The notes beneath the pieces were generated by a model. It saw only the letters and a list, made by a program, of their open reading frames with translations. It was not told the origin of the DNA and made no database searches. A program made the translations under genes and the position numbers. Positions 7,423 through 16,289 of a stretch of DNA of 60,035 bases are shown piece after piece. Each line of letters opens with the position of its first letter. Position 1 is the stretch's first letter. Origin of the DNA: Deltaproteobacteria bacterium (lineage in GTDB: Bacteria > Desulfobacterota > Dissulfuribacteria > Dissulfuribacterales > JALVPX01); contig JALVVK010000024.1 in assembly GCA_027023445.1 (NCBI GenBank), positions 1 through 60,035 on the forward strand. The letters are read 5' to 3'.

Positions 7423-7551
7423 GGATCGGTCTTGGTCGGTCCGCTCGGATTGTTTCAGGTTATGATTGACATGATCGAGGGGACCAAGGTGGTCAAGGTG
7501 CTGAATTACACGCTTTATGGCAGCGACGCGGTGGCCAGGCCGGAGGCCTAA
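7423..7551 (+). pseudogene. Possible C-terminal gene remnant
   Basis: An open frame after a stop at 7420 reads ...MIDMIEGTKVVKVLNYTLYG... and ends in TAA at 7549-7551. Codon usage looks coding, but there is no good start or ribosome site (ATG at 7462 would give a 29-residue peptide). It could be the tail of a lost gene. The rest of the 7219-7578 gap shows nothing else clear. Confidence 0.25.
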
Positions 7552-7578
7552 GACTGCTTCCAGGTAACCAGACAGGAT

Positions 7579-8526
7579 TTACCGCGAGATCCGGAGCAGG
7601 TGCGCGGCCCCCCTGAGGCCAAGGTTCGTGTCCGTAACCACCCATGTTGGGATTTTTTTCATCACCTTTTTCATCCGTCCTTTTGCCTCAAAGGCCTCCC
7701 TGAAGCCCCATCCGGCCAGCGCGTCCAGGATTCTGGGAGCGATTCCTCCCGCGATGTACACTCCGCCTGTTGCCAGGCTTTTCAGCGCCAGGTTCCCCGC
7801 CTCCGCCCCGTATATTTCCACAAAAATCCTGAGGGCCCTGGCAGCAGTTGATCCGGGATCTGACATGGCTTCGCGTGTTATCCATGCAGGGACATCCGGC
7901 TCATCCGGCAGGCCGGGAGAATCTTCCAGAAAACGGTATATGTTTACAAGGCCCGGGCCGGATAAAACCTGTTCCACGCTTACGTGTTCCCTCTCCTGAA
8001 GCAGGAATTCGAGAAGCTGTATCTGTTCCTCGCCGCGCGGGGCAAAGTCCGTGTGCCCCCCTTCTGTGGGCAGAACCCTGTAGCTGCCGGATTCGCAGGG
8101 CACGACCAGCGCCTGGCCCAGGCCCGTGCCTGCTCCAAGTACGGCCCTCGGACCTGATGGGACCCGGGACCCGCCTCCGAGGGGAATCAATTCCCCGGTT
8201 TTGAGAGTGAGTGTTCCCCATGCGGCTGCCTCAAAATCGTTCAGAAGGATGACCTTTTCAAGCCCTGTGTTTTTTCTGATGGATTCGGCGCAGAGGGTCC
8301 AGGGGATATTGGTGGCACTGACACACTGATCTTCAACCACCCCTGCCACGGCAATGGCCGCGGCCTCTGGAAGCGGCGCCCCGATCTCTGCCTGAAAAAG
8401 CTCGAAGGCCTGCTCTATCCCCTTTATTTTTGAGGAGGGATACTGCCTCTGAAACAGGATGCGATCTTCCTCAAACAGGGCCAGCCGGGCATTGGTGCCG
8501 CCTATGTCGCCTGCCAGAACCCGCAT
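7579..8526 (-). CDS. glk: Glucokinase
   Basis: A 315-residue ROK-related bacterial glucokinase (Glk family). The N-terminus M-R-V-L-A-G-D-I-G-G-T-N is the phosphate-1 motif; L-N-D-F-E-A-A-A-W-G carries the catalytic Asp, and G-A-G-T-G-L-G-Q-A is the ATP-binding loop, with V-Y-I-A-G-G-I-A-P toward the C-terminus. It phosphorylates glucose to glucose-6-phosphate with ATP in the cytoplasm. The open frame extends farther upstream, but the true start is the ATG at 8526, which begins the conserved motif and sits 2 bp after the stop of the preceding gene. It is the last gene of the rnc-era-ftsK-rng operon. Confidence 0.93.
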   Translation of the reverse strand: MRVLAGDIGGTNARLALFEEDRILFQRQYPSSKIKGIEQAFELFQAEIGAPLPEAAAIAVAGVVEDQCVSATNIPWTLCAESIRKNTGLEKVILLNDFEAAAWGTLTLKTGELIPLGGGSRVPSGPRAVLGAGTGLGQALVVPCESGSYRVLPTEGGHTDFAPRGEEQIQLLEFLLQEREHVSVEQVLSGPGLVNIYRFLEDSPGLPDEPDVPAWITREAMSDPGSTAARALRIFVEIYGAEAGNLALKSLATGGVYIAGGIAPRILDALAGWGFREAFEAKGRMKKVMKKIPTWVVTDTNLGLRGAAHLLRISR

Positions 8527-8528
8527 TT

Positions 8529-9578
8529 TCAGGACCTTATGGCCAGGGAAAGGTCCCGCGTGAGTTTGAGCGCCTTTGTCGCGAGATCCATGGGCAGCAG
8601 CCCCGTGCCGCAGCTCGGGGTGATGAGTGCCTGCGCTTTGGTAAACGCCGGGTCCGCGCCCAGCGTTTTTACCTGGCGTTCCCATTTTGCCCTGAGGCTG
8701 GGGACGTCTTCATTTTTCAGGTCTTCCTGGTTGAGGGTGGGTACAAGGCCCCAGGCGATGATACCCCCGTTTTCCATAAACCGGATAAGCTGATCCCTGA
8801 AAAGCAGAATTTTGTCAAAAAAGCTGTAGGCGTCAAAGCTTAATATGTCTATCCCGGCGGACAGAACAAGGGACCAGTCCGTGTTGGCGCACACGTGTAT
8901 GCCGCACAGGCCTTCTGCCGCGTGAATGGTCTCTATGACTTCCGCGAGATCCGCCTGGACATCTTCCTTCGGGATACTGACCATGGCGGATGAACCAAAC
9001 CCGGAAAGCCCCGGTTCATCCAGGAAAACAATGGAATCCTCCGCCGCGGACTTCATCGCTTCCACCTGGTATCGCGCCTTCATGGCAATGGCCTTGACCA
9101 CCGCTTCCCTTATCTGGGGATCAAAATAGGCCAGACGTCCATCCTGGTCCTTCAGTCCCGTCAGCATGGTGAAGGGGCCTGTGATCTGGCCCTTAAGGGC
9201 GATGGGGGGATGGTCGATGTGTTTTACCTCGTCCAGGAACGTCCTGAAACCCTTTCCCGTAGCCTCTGAGAAGGCGAAAAACGAATTTTCAAGGGCCTTC
9301 CCGCCCTCTGTAACCGAGAGGTATTCCTCAAAAAAGGTCAGTAGTTCCTGCTGAAAATCATCATTTTGCGTGTCAAAGTAGATGTTGTCCGCCTCTCCCC
9401 TGATGCCGGGGAGATTTTCCGCGAACTGGGTCAGCAGTCTTTCTTCCGGATAACAGGGTAACTGTACCCAGAGCGGTATTTCCGGTGTGTACTGCAGGAC
9501 CAGCCGGGTGGCCTCTGTGTGATCGGTATGGGGCAGACTTCCTATGAGCGTTGGAAGGGCGTTGGGCTTGAACTTCAT
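8529..9578 (-). CDS. UROD/MetE-superfamily protein, core-MetE-like
   Basis: A 349-residue TIM-barrel protein corresponding only to the C-terminal catalytic half of cobalamin-independent methionine synthase. Putative zinc ligands are H228-x-C230 (G-I-H-V-C-A-N-T-D-W), E188 in D-E-P-G and C323 in T-P-S-C-G. Proteins of this core-MetE type in anaerobes are thought to use a methyl-corrinoid rather than methyltetrahydrofolate-glutamate as donor; this role is inferred. ATG 9578 has an AAAGAGG site, better than the in-frame TTG at 9596. Cotranscribed with rng and glk. A uroporphyrinogen-decarboxylase-like methyltransferase with another acceptor is the alternative. Confidence 0.75.
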   Translation of the reverse strand: MKFKPNALPTLIGSLPHTDHTEATRLVLQYTPEIPLWVQLPCYPEERLLTQFAENLPGIRGEADNIYFDTQNDDFQQELLTFFEEYLSVTEGGKALENSFFAFSEATGKGFRTFLDEVKHIDHPPIALKGQITGPFTMLTGLKDQDGRLAYFDPQIREAVVKAIAMKARYQVEAMKSAAEDSIVFLDEPGLSGFGSSAMVSIPKEDVQADLAEVIETIHAAEGLCGIHVCANTDWSLVLSAGIDILSFDAYSFFDKILLFRDQLIRFMENGGIIAWGLVPTLNQEDLKNEDVPSLRAKWERQVKTLGADPAFTKAQALITPSCGTGLLPMDLATKALKLTRDLSLAIRS

Positions 9579-9612
9579 TTCTGCGACCTCTTTCAATACT
9601 GTTTTTCAGAAT

Positions 9613-11145
9613 TCACTTGTACCTTACCTGGTATTGTTCCAGATGCAATTCGGGTTTGGATACAATGGTAATCTGGCAGTTGAGGGAGTTTTCCAGCATC
9701 TCGATGTGTTTTTCCTCTTCATTGAGAAGCATTTCTCCGATTCTCGGATGAACCATGACCTTTATGGCACTGCATCCGGTGTGGGTTGCCTCCCTTTGTA
9801 TTTTCCTGAAGATTTCATAGCAGACGGTCCGTTTGGATTTCAGCTCGCCTGCGCCGTCGCAGTAAAAACACGGTTCGCAGAGGACCGAGCGCAGGCCGTC
9901 CCTGTTGCGTTTCCTTGTCATCTGAATCAGGCCGAGTTCTGACATCCTGAGGATGTTGGTCTTGCATTTATCCTTGTTGATGGCCTCTTTCAGCGTGTTG
10001 AAAACAGCGTCACGGCTGGCAGGGTTTTCCATGTCAATAAAATCTATGATGATAAGACCGCCTATGTTGCGCAGCCTCAACTGGTAGGCTATCTCCTTTG
10101 CCGCCTCCAGGTTTGTTTTCAGTATGGTGTCCTCCAGGTGGCGCTTGCCCACAAAACGGCCGGTGTTCACGTCTATGGCAGTAAGCGCCTCGGTTCCTTC
10201 AATTATGATGTAGCCGCCGGATTTAAGCCATACCTTTTTGCCCATGGCCCTTGCCATCTCCATTTCTATGCCGTAGGCGTCGAAGATGGGCATGGGTTGA
10301 TCGTATATTTCCACGTGGGGCTTCAGGTGATGGGCAAAGGTGTCCACAAAATCAAGGATACGATTGTATGCCTCAGGGGAGTCCACGATCAGGCGTTTCA
10401 CATCCCCGGTAAAAAGATCCCTTACCGCGCGCAGCGTGACGTCCAGGTCTTCATATACCAGGCTTGGTACAGGCAGAGAGGCTGCCTTTTTCTGGATTTT
10501 TTCCCAGAGTTTCAGTAGAAAGTCCATTTCGGCCCTGAGATCTTCGGGGCTGAGACCTTCACTGGCCGTCCTTGCAATAAAACCCAGGCCATTGGGGCGA
10601 AGTTCCTCAATAGTTGTCTTCAGGCGGTGCCTTTCATCCTCATCTTCTATGCGCCTTGAGATGCCTATGTGATTCATGGTGGGCATAAGCACAAGGTGCC
10701 TGCCTGGAAGGGAGATGTGGGACGTAACCCTTGCGCCCTTACTGCCCATGGGCTCTTTGGCTACCTGCAGAAGGATTTCCTGTCCCTCGTGAAGCAGTTC
10801 CTCTATTCTGAAGGGGGGAAGGGAGTAGTGCAGGGGATGTTCATCATCAGGCTGGCAACGTGCGTTCCCGGTTTCTTCGTATTCGGTACGGCCCAGCATG
10901 ATCTCGAATTCGGACAGGTGGTCATACACATCCGTAACATAGAGAAAGGCCGTGCGTTCAAGTCCTATGTCCACAAAGGCGGCCTGCATGCCGGGCAGCA
11001 CCCTGACGACGCGTCCCTTGTAGATATTGCCTACATATCCCCTCTCTGCCTGGCGTTCCACGTGGAATTCAACAACCAGATCGTTTTCCATGAGGGCAAC
11101 CCGGGTTTCCCAGGGCGCCGCGTTTATAATAAGTTCAGAAGACAT
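9613..11145 (-). CDS. rng: Ribonuclease G
   Basis: A 510-residue Rne/Rng-family endoribonuclease. It starts M-S-S-E-L-I-I-N, has an S1 RNA-binding domain at about 35-130 (G-Y-V-G-N-I-Y-K-G-R-V), a catalytic core with D-V-N-T-G-R and I-I-D-F-I-D-M giving the two Mg-binding aspartates, and a CEPCFYC zinc link. It lacks the long disordered RNase E tail, so G-type. It processes 16S rRNA and turns over mRNA in the cytoplasm. The start at 11145 is chosen because the preceding in-frame 45 residues are not family-like. It lies between ftsK and the core-MetE gene on the same strand. Confidence 0.93.
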   Translation of the reverse strand: MSSELIINAAPWETRVALMENDLVVEFHVERQAERGYVGNIYKGRVVRVLPGMQAAFVDIGLERTAFLYVTDVYDHLSEFEIMLGRTEYEETGNARCQPDDEHPLHYSLPPFRIEELLHEGQEILLQVAKEPMGSKGARVTSHISLPGRHLVLMPTMNHIGISRRIEDEDERHRLKTTIEELRPNGLGFIARTASEGLSPEDLRAEMDFLLKLWEKIQKKAASLPVPSLVYEDLDVTLRAVRDLFTGDVKRLIVDSPEAYNRILDFVDTFAHHLKPHVEIYDQPMPIFDAYGIEMEMARAMGKKVWLKSGGYIIIEGTEALTAIDVNTGRFVGKRHLEDTILKTNLEAAKEIAYQLRLRNIGGLIIIDFIDMENPASRDAVFNTLKEAINKDKCKTNILRMSELGLIQMTRKRNRDGLRSVLCEPCFYCDGAGELKSKRTVCYEIFRKIQREATHTGCSAIKVMVHPRIGEMLLNEEEKHIEMLENSLNCQITIVSKPELHLEQYQVRYK

Positions 11146-11215
11146 GGCCCAAATCAAACACCAATGTGCGTGAAGTTCAAGGGAAATGTCAGGCCGGGAT
11201 GTTATTGTGATGCTG

Positions 11216-13384
11216 TCAGATATCGTTATAGCCCCTGGCAAGGACCTTTCTCCTGCCCTTTGTGTCCATGGGGCTGACAATGCCTTCCTTTTCCATCTGT
11301 TCGATCATCCGGGCCGCCCGGTTATATCCAATCCGCAGTCTGCGCTGCACCATGGAGATGGAAGCCTGTCCCGCCTGGGTGACCAGTTCCACGGCTTCGT
11401 CATACTTGTCATCTATTTTTTCCGAACCTGAAGCCGTACCGCCGTCCCCGGCCTCTTCTCCGGGCAGTATCTCGGTAACGGATTCGTAATATTCCGGTTC
11501 CCCCTGGGTCTTGAGAAATTCTACTATCTGGCAGATTTCGGATTCCGTGACATAGGCCCCGTGTATCCTTTCCAGTACGGCAGAGCCTGGAGGCAGAAAA
11601 AGCATGTCTCCCATTCCCAGGAGCCTTTCGGCTCCACCAACATCAAGGATGGTTCTTGAGTCCACCTTGGAGGAGACCTTGAAGGATATCCTGGCCGGAA
11701 AATTCGCCTTTATCAGACCGGTAAGGACATCCACTGACGGGCGCTGGGTGGCCACCAGGAGGTGGATTCCAGCGGCTCTTGCCATCTGGGCCAGTCTGGC
11801 TATGGCGGATTCCACCTCCTTTGATGAGACCATCATCAGGTCCGCAAGCTCATCTATGATGACAACCAGGAAGGGCAGGGGCTGTTCGGCGGTTTTGTTG
11901 TAGCCGTTAAGGTTGCGGACGTGTGCCTCTTCCAGCAACTGGTATCTGCGTTCCATTTCCATTACCGCCCATCTTAACGCCCTTGTTGCCTCTTTGGGCT
12001 CGCTTACTACGGGGTGCAGGAGGTGTGGAATGCCGTCATAGAGTGAAAGCTCGATCCGCTTGGGGTCGATCATGAGGAGCCTGAGATCCTCTGGCCTGTG
12101 TCTGTAAAGCAGGGAGCAGATCATGGCGTTCAGGCCCACGCTTTTCCCGGTTCCGGTCGCCCCTGCTATAAGCAGATGGGGCATCCTGGCAAGGTCCGTA
12201 ACCACCGGGTTGCCAACGATGTCATGGCCAAGGGTAAGGGGAAGTTTGCCTTTGTGGGATTTGAATGCAGTGCTGGAAAGAATATCCTTGAGATATACAA
12301 TCTCCCTGTTGGCGTTGGCAAGCTCGATTCCGATGACCCCCTTGCCCGGTATGGGGGCCACGATCCGTACGCTTCTGGTCTTCAGGGCAAGGGCCAGGTC
12401 GTCGGACAGGGATGCCACCTTGTTGATTTTCACCCCTGGAGCAGGGGCGAATTCATACATGGTGACCACGGGACCTGGACAGATTTCAACCACCTTTCCC
12501 GCGACTCCGAAGTCGAGCAGCTTTTGTTCCAGGACCCTGGCATTGGTCAGGTAGATTTCCCTGTCGGTTTCCTGGGTTTCACTGGGAGCGTCCTGCAGAA
12601 AGGTGAGGGGAGGCAGTGTGAAATCCCCTGAAACGGGTTTGATCTCAAAGGCATCTTTATCTTTTCCATCATGGTTTTTCCGGGCCGTGTCCTCTTTTCT
12701 GTGGGCAATGATCCTCGGGGCCGATTCCTGATCTGGGCTGGCTGTTTTACCTGTCGGCTCCTTTGAGGCCCGGGCCTTGAGGGAGGCCCTTTTTTGCCTG
12801 ATCTGCTTTGCTGATCTGAAGATGCCGGCAAGGGTAAGTGGGGTCGCGGCCATGAGACCGGTCAGAAAGAGCACCAGGGTGATGAGCAACGCGCCCGGAA
12901 GGCCGAACCAGTACGTCAGTACCCGGTCAAGGGTGGCGCCTGCCAGGCCTCCGGGGCTGGTGCTTCCGGTCCACAGGCCTGATAGCAGGGATAAGAGAGT
13001 GCTTGTGGCCAGTATTACCAGGCTAAAGCCGGAGGCAACCCATGGATAACCGGGCAGTATTACTCTGTCAGGGAGAAAAAGGGAGAGAGACAACAGCAGA
13101 AGGAGCAGCGGGATCCACCAGCAGCCAAACCCAAGGGTGCCGACAAGGAAGGCGGCGAGATGCGCCCCCGCAGGCCCCATCCAGTTGGTGGATCCGGTCA
13201 GGCTGTAGTGAGAAAGAGCCGGGTCTTCAGGGGAATAGCTTATCAGGGCCGCCGCGATGAAAATGGCAGCGGCAAGCGCGATTATGCCGGAGCATTCCCT
13301 GAGAAAAGGGGTCCTGTCCGCGTCGGGTGGCGGATTTTTCCCGGATCTGGAATTGATTGCTTTCGAATAGTCTTTAGTTGGCAC
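11216..13384 (-). CDS. ftsK: DNA translocase FtsK/SpoIIIE
   Basis: A 722-residue FtsK. The N-terminal ~190 residues hold four or five membrane helices; a charged linker follows; the motor has Walker A G-A-T-G-T-G-K-S and Walker B L-V-V-I-I-D-E-L-A-D; the C-terminal gamma winged helix (S-M-V-Q-R-R-L-R-I-G-Y-N-R-A-A-R) reads KOPS sites. It pumps chromosome ends through the closing septum and activates XerCD. I choose the GTG at 13384, which has an AAAGG site and overlaps the previous stop by 11 bp; a TTG at 13411 would add nine residues. Confidence 0.95.
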   Translation of the reverse strand: MPTKDYSKAINSRSGKNPPPDADRTPFLRECSGIIALAAAIFIAAALISYSPEDPALSHYSLTGSTNWMGPAGAHLAAFLVGTLGFGCWWIPLLLLLLSLSLFLPDRVILPGYPWVASGFSLVILATSTLLSLLSGLWTGSTSPGGLAGATLDRVLTYWFGLPGALLITLVLFLTGLMAATPLTLAGIFRSAKQIRQKRASLKARASKEPTGKTASPDQESAPRIIAHRKEDTARKNHDGKDKDAFEIKPVSGDFTLPPLTFLQDAPSETQETDREIYLTNARVLEQKLLDFGVAGKVVEICPGPVVTMYEFAPAPGVKINKVASLSDDLALALKTRSVRIVAPIPGKGVIGIELANANREIVYLKDILSSTAFKSHKGKLPLTLGHDIVGNPVVTDLARMPHLLIAGATGTGKSVGLNAMICSLLYRHRPEDLRLLMIDPKRIELSLYDGIPHLLHPVVSEPKEATRALRWAVMEMERRYQLLEEAHVRNLNGYNKTAEQPLPFLVVIIDELADLMMVSSKEVESAIARLAQMARAAGIHLLVATQRPSVDVLTGLIKANFPARISFKVSSKVDSRTILDVGGAERLLGMGDMLFLPPGSAVLERIHGAYVTESEICQIVEFLKTQGEPEYYESVTEILPGEEAGDGGTASGSEKIDDKYDEAVELVTQAGQASISMVQRRLRIGYNRAARMIEQMEKEGIVSPMDTKGRRKVLARGYNDI

Positions 13385-13904
13385 AATTACCTTTAAAACA
13401 GTTCCAGTCAAAGGACTTTGCCATGTCCACCAGCTTGTCCTTGGGAATATTGGTCCCGGAGAAGGTGAGTATGCTCCACGAGTTTTTGTTATCAGCGCCT
13501 CCCTGATGTATCAGGATGGTCATTGATGAAGTGTGGTTTTCCCTGTCCTCCACTATATGCACGGGGTAGCCATTTATGTGTTTGGCAGAGATGGAAAGAC
13601 TGGGAGTCTTTATATTTGTGTTTTCATCATAAGGCATCCAGGAGGCCATTGCCATGGCTCCAGAGGTAAAAATTACTACAAATTCCATGTCTTCTTTCTG
13701 ATATTTTCTTGTGACGTTTGTCATCTTTGTTCCGCCTATGTCTATGGACGCGTTAAGGGGTTTGTCCGCCTTCCAGCCCGGAAGTTCCTTTAGGCAGGGA
13801 TAAAGGGCCTCTCCGGATTCCGCCGGGGCCTCGGATGGCATAAAAACGCTAAGCATGCATGTGAACAGGATAAAAAAGAATCCCATCTGTATTTTCCGTC
13901 TCAT
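13374..13904 (-). CDS. Exported protein of unknown function
   Basis: A 176-residue protein starting at an ATG with an ideal AAGGAGG site. MRRKIQMG followed by a hydrophobic stretch and A-P-A-E-S gives a Sec signal peptide, so the product is periplasmic. The mature part is a compact alpha/beta protein with three cysteines (one early, two near the C-terminus in W-N-C-x3-N-C) that could form a disulfide. No family recognised. It sits between era and ftsK with an 11-bp overlap into ftsK, so it is cotranscribed with division and RNA-processing genes. Confidence 0.8.
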   Translation of the reverse strand: MRRKIQMGFFFILFTCMLSVFMPSEAPAESGEALYPCLKELPGWKADKPLNASIDIGGTKMTNVTRKYQKEDMEFVVIFTSGAMAMASWMPYDENTNIKTPSLSISAKHINGYPVHIVEDRENHTSSMTILIHQGGADNKNSWSILTFSGTNIPKDKLVDMAKSFDWNCFKGNCAN

Positions 13905-13965
13905 GAGTCCTCCTTTTGGTTCGGTATCAGTCAGGTCATGGAGCGGCTGGCAGGGGGCGGTTTGA

Positions 13966-14898
13966 TCAGGAGACAAGACCGAGTTTTTTCAGGGCCTTTC
14001 CGTCCTTGGACCAGTCTTTAAGTACCTTGACCCACAGGTTTATGAAGACCTTGCATCCCCATATTTCCTCAAGTTCCTTCCGCGCCAGGCTCCCTATTTT
14101 TTTTATGAATTTTCCACCCTTGCCGATGATGATTCCCTTTTGCGAGGGGCGCTCCACAAATATGATGGCGTTAATGCGTATAAGATTCCGGTCCGGGTCA
14201 TATTTTAATTCGTCTATGCTTACCGCGGTTGAATAGGGGACCTCCTGCTCAGCCAGCAGGAAGATCTTTTCCCTTATCAGTTCCTCCGCCACGTCCTTTT
14301 TGCTCTGGTCGGTAATGACCGTGGCATCGTAATATTGAGGGCCCTGGGACAGCAGCCTGAGTGTTTCTTCCAATACCCTGTCCACGCCATCCCTGTAAAG
14401 AGCCGATATGGGGATCACCGCCTCGAAGGGATAGGCGCTTTTGAGGTCGTTGATCATGGGAAGGAGATTGGCCTTGGCCATCCGGTCGATCTTGTTAAGG
14501 ACCAGTATCACCGGCTTTCCCGCCTGCCGGAGCAGGTCCAGGATGGCCATTTCTCCAGGCCTGTTTCTCCTGGTTACGTCTACAACGAACAGGATAAGAT
14601 CAATGTCTTCCAGTGCCTGAGTGGCCCATCGGATGAGCATTCTGTTAAGCAGTTTTTGGGATTGATGAATGCCAGGGGTATCAACAAACACTATCTGAAA
14701 GTTGTCACCGGTGAGGATTCCCCTGATCTGTCGCCTGGTCGTCTGGGGTTTTGGCGTGGTGATGGCGACCTTTTCTCCTAACAGCTGGTTTAAAAGGGTG
14801 GATTTGCCTACGTTGGGCGCGCCTACTATGGCTACAAATCCTGATCTGAAGTCTTCCGGTATGTGAGGTTTGTCCGATCGGTTGCTTTCTCCGTCCAT
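13966..14898 (-). CDS. era: GTPase Era
   Basis: A 310-residue Era. G1 G-A-P-N-V-G-K-S, switch G3 D-T-P-G-I-H, G4 N-K-I-D and G5 S-A-L are all present, followed by the type II KH RNA-binding domain with G-I-I-I-G-K-G-G. It binds the 3' end of 16S rRNA and guides 30S assembly. The gene begins 2 bp after the rnc stop, the classical rnc-era pair. Confidence 0.97.
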   Translation of the reverse strand: MDGESNRSDKPHIPEDFRSGFVAIVGAPNVGKSTLLNQLLGEKVAITTPKPQTTRRQIRGILTGDNFQIVFVDTPGIHQSQKLLNRMLIRWATQALEDIDLILFVVDVTRRNRPGEMAILDLLRQAGKPVILVLNKIDRMAKANLLPMINDLKSAYPFEAVIPISALYRDGVDRVLEETLRLLSQGPQYYDATVITDQSKKDVAEELIREKIFLLAEQEVPYSTAVSIDELKYDPDRNLIRINAIIFVERPSQKGIIIGKGGKFIKKIGSLARKELEEIWGCKVFINLWVKVLKDWSKDGKALKKLGLVS

Positions 14899-14900
14899 AA

Positions 14901-15620
14901 TTATTTTTTTAAGATTTTCAGGGCGCGTTCTGCCGCCTGTTGTTCCGCCTCCTTTTTACTTTTTCCTGTGCCCTTGGAAACAGGCCTGCCGTTAAAATAT
15001 ACGGATACCTCAAAGGTTCTGCAGTGCGCAGGGCCTGAAATGCCTTCGAGCCGGTATTCCGGTGTTGCCTGGTATCCGGCCTGGGTAAATTCCTGAAGGG
15101 CCGTTTTGTAATCATAGGATAACCCACTGGTAAGTACCTGGTTTAAGGTGTCCTCAAATACCTTTTCGGTAAAGGCGAATACCTTTTCAATGCCTCGGTC
15201 CAGGTAAAGCGCCCCGACCAGCGCCTCAAACGCGTCCGCAAGTATGGAGGGCTTGTCCCTGCCGCCGCTTTTTTCTTCGCCCCTGCCCAGCCTGAGTGCC
15301 GCCCCGATATCAAGGTTTCTGGCCTTTTCCGCGAGACTGGTCTCGTTTACCAGCCAGGCCCTCATTTTGGTGAGGTCGCCTTCGTCATGGTCCCTGCCGA
15401 ATTTTTCGTACAACAGGTGGCTGATCACAAGTTCCAACACCGCGTCTCCAAGAAATTCCAGGCGTTCGTTGTCCTTGGAGAATGCCCTGTTTTCCCCGGT
15501 GAACGAGCGGTGTGTGAGGGCCTGGAGCAACAGTTCCGGCCGGGAGAATCTGACGCCCAGCTTTTTTTCAAGGTCGTGGATACCGGACATGCCGGGTTCC
15601 GGGAAATCGGGTCTGTCCAT
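14901..15620 (-). CDS. rnc: Ribonuclease III
   Basis: A 239-residue RNase III: catalytic domain with the signature R-L-E-F-L-G-D-A-V-L-E near residue 49 and the second acidic patch D-A-F-E-A-L-V-G-A, then a dsRNA-binding domain from about residue 165 (D-Y-K-T-A-L-Q-E-F-T-Q ... K-K-E-A-E-Q-Q-A-A). It cleaves double-stranded RNA in rRNA precursors. It is the first gene of the long minus-strand operon, whose promoter must lie in 15621-15725; I could not fix it. Confidence 0.97.
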   Translation of the reverse strand: MDRPDFPEPGMSGIHDLEKKLGVRFSRPELLLQALTHRSFTGENRAFSKDNERLEFLGDAVLELVISHLLYEKFGRDHDEGDLTKMRAWLVNETSLAEKARNLDIGAALRLGRGEEKSGGRDKPSILADAFEALVGALYLDRGIEKVFAFTEKVFEDTLNQVLTSGLSYDYKTALQEFTQAGYQATPEYRLEGISGPAHCRTFEVSVYFNGRPVSKGTGKSKKEAEQQAAERALKILKK

Positions 15621-16289
15621 AGGTTATGCAGGTATCATCCCGCGGAAAGATAAAAATAAGTGGCAGATTCCAGTCTGTTCATGAGAACTTTGTAACAAAA
15701 TATTTACAATGCAACAAGACCCTGCATGAATAAAGTACTCGATAACCTTAATCCAATTCCGCGCCCCAAAGGTCTGTTAATCGTCATGTGTACAGGTTCA
15801 CAGTGGAAAATTCCCTTGAAAGGGAAATATGTTTCCATATCAATGGAAATATTTGTTATGTCTGCGGACCAGACGCGTAAAAAGCCTGCTTGTCAGCCAG
15901 GAAAAAGCAAAAAAATAAAATTTTTCATGGAATATATATTGCATAGTTATGCTGCCTTGTATGACACCATCATGGCATCACCGAAATTTTCGTGATTTTG
16001 CGGCCCATTATCTCTCACCCCTGCATCTTATGGGGCCGGTCATCAAGATCGCACTGAAGACAAACAGGCGCCCGCTCAGGCGTACTTTATGGAGCTTTGT
16101 CGCGGTTTACGACAGGCTTTATCGTGTCATATTCGCCCTTTAATCTTGTTGTGTGTTGCACGTTTACCTGTATGTTTCGCCTCCAGATTTGCTGGTGTGT
16201 TCTAAAACATACCATTTCATTTTTTCGGCAAAGGCTTTTCTGGATCTGGATACATCTGCCGGGACCATGTCATGAAAGGAGATTTCACA
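15621..16289. other. Long intergenic region between rnc and the PEP-CTERM gene
   Basis: No convincing gene lies in these 669 bp: the open frames lack ribosome sites and known motifs. The region must hold divergent promoters. The only structured element is the palindrome pair at 15811-15849. Confidence 0.5.
15811..15849. promoter_or_regulatory. Two adjacent perfect palindromes (possible operator)
   Basis: TTCCCTT-GA-AAGGGAA at 15811-15826 is followed after 5 bp by TTTCCAT-ATCA-ATGGAAA at 15832-15849. Two perfect 7-bp inverted repeats spaced about two helical turns centre to centre suggest a binding site for a dimeric regulator. The regulated gene is unknown. Confidence 0.35.

Noticed and set aside
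8527-8685. Longer start of glk
   Set aside because: The extension lies inside the preceding MetE-like gene in another frame and precedes the conserved glucokinase N-terminus.
9579-9612. SAM or cobalamin riboswitch before the core-MetE-like gene
   Set aside because: Only 34 bp separate it from rng, too little for a riboswitch.
11146-11280. Longer start of rng
   Set aside because: The 45 extra residues are not like the family, and the RNase G N-terminus M-S-S-E-L-I-I-N begins at 11145.
15726-15995. 89-codon frame between rnc and the PEP-CTERM gene
   Set aside because: No ribosome binding site, no motif, and it covers the palindrome pair; treated as non-coding.
15968-15995. Sigma-54 promoter at TGGCATCACCGAAATTT
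   Set aside because: The GC element at -12 is missing at the required spacing.
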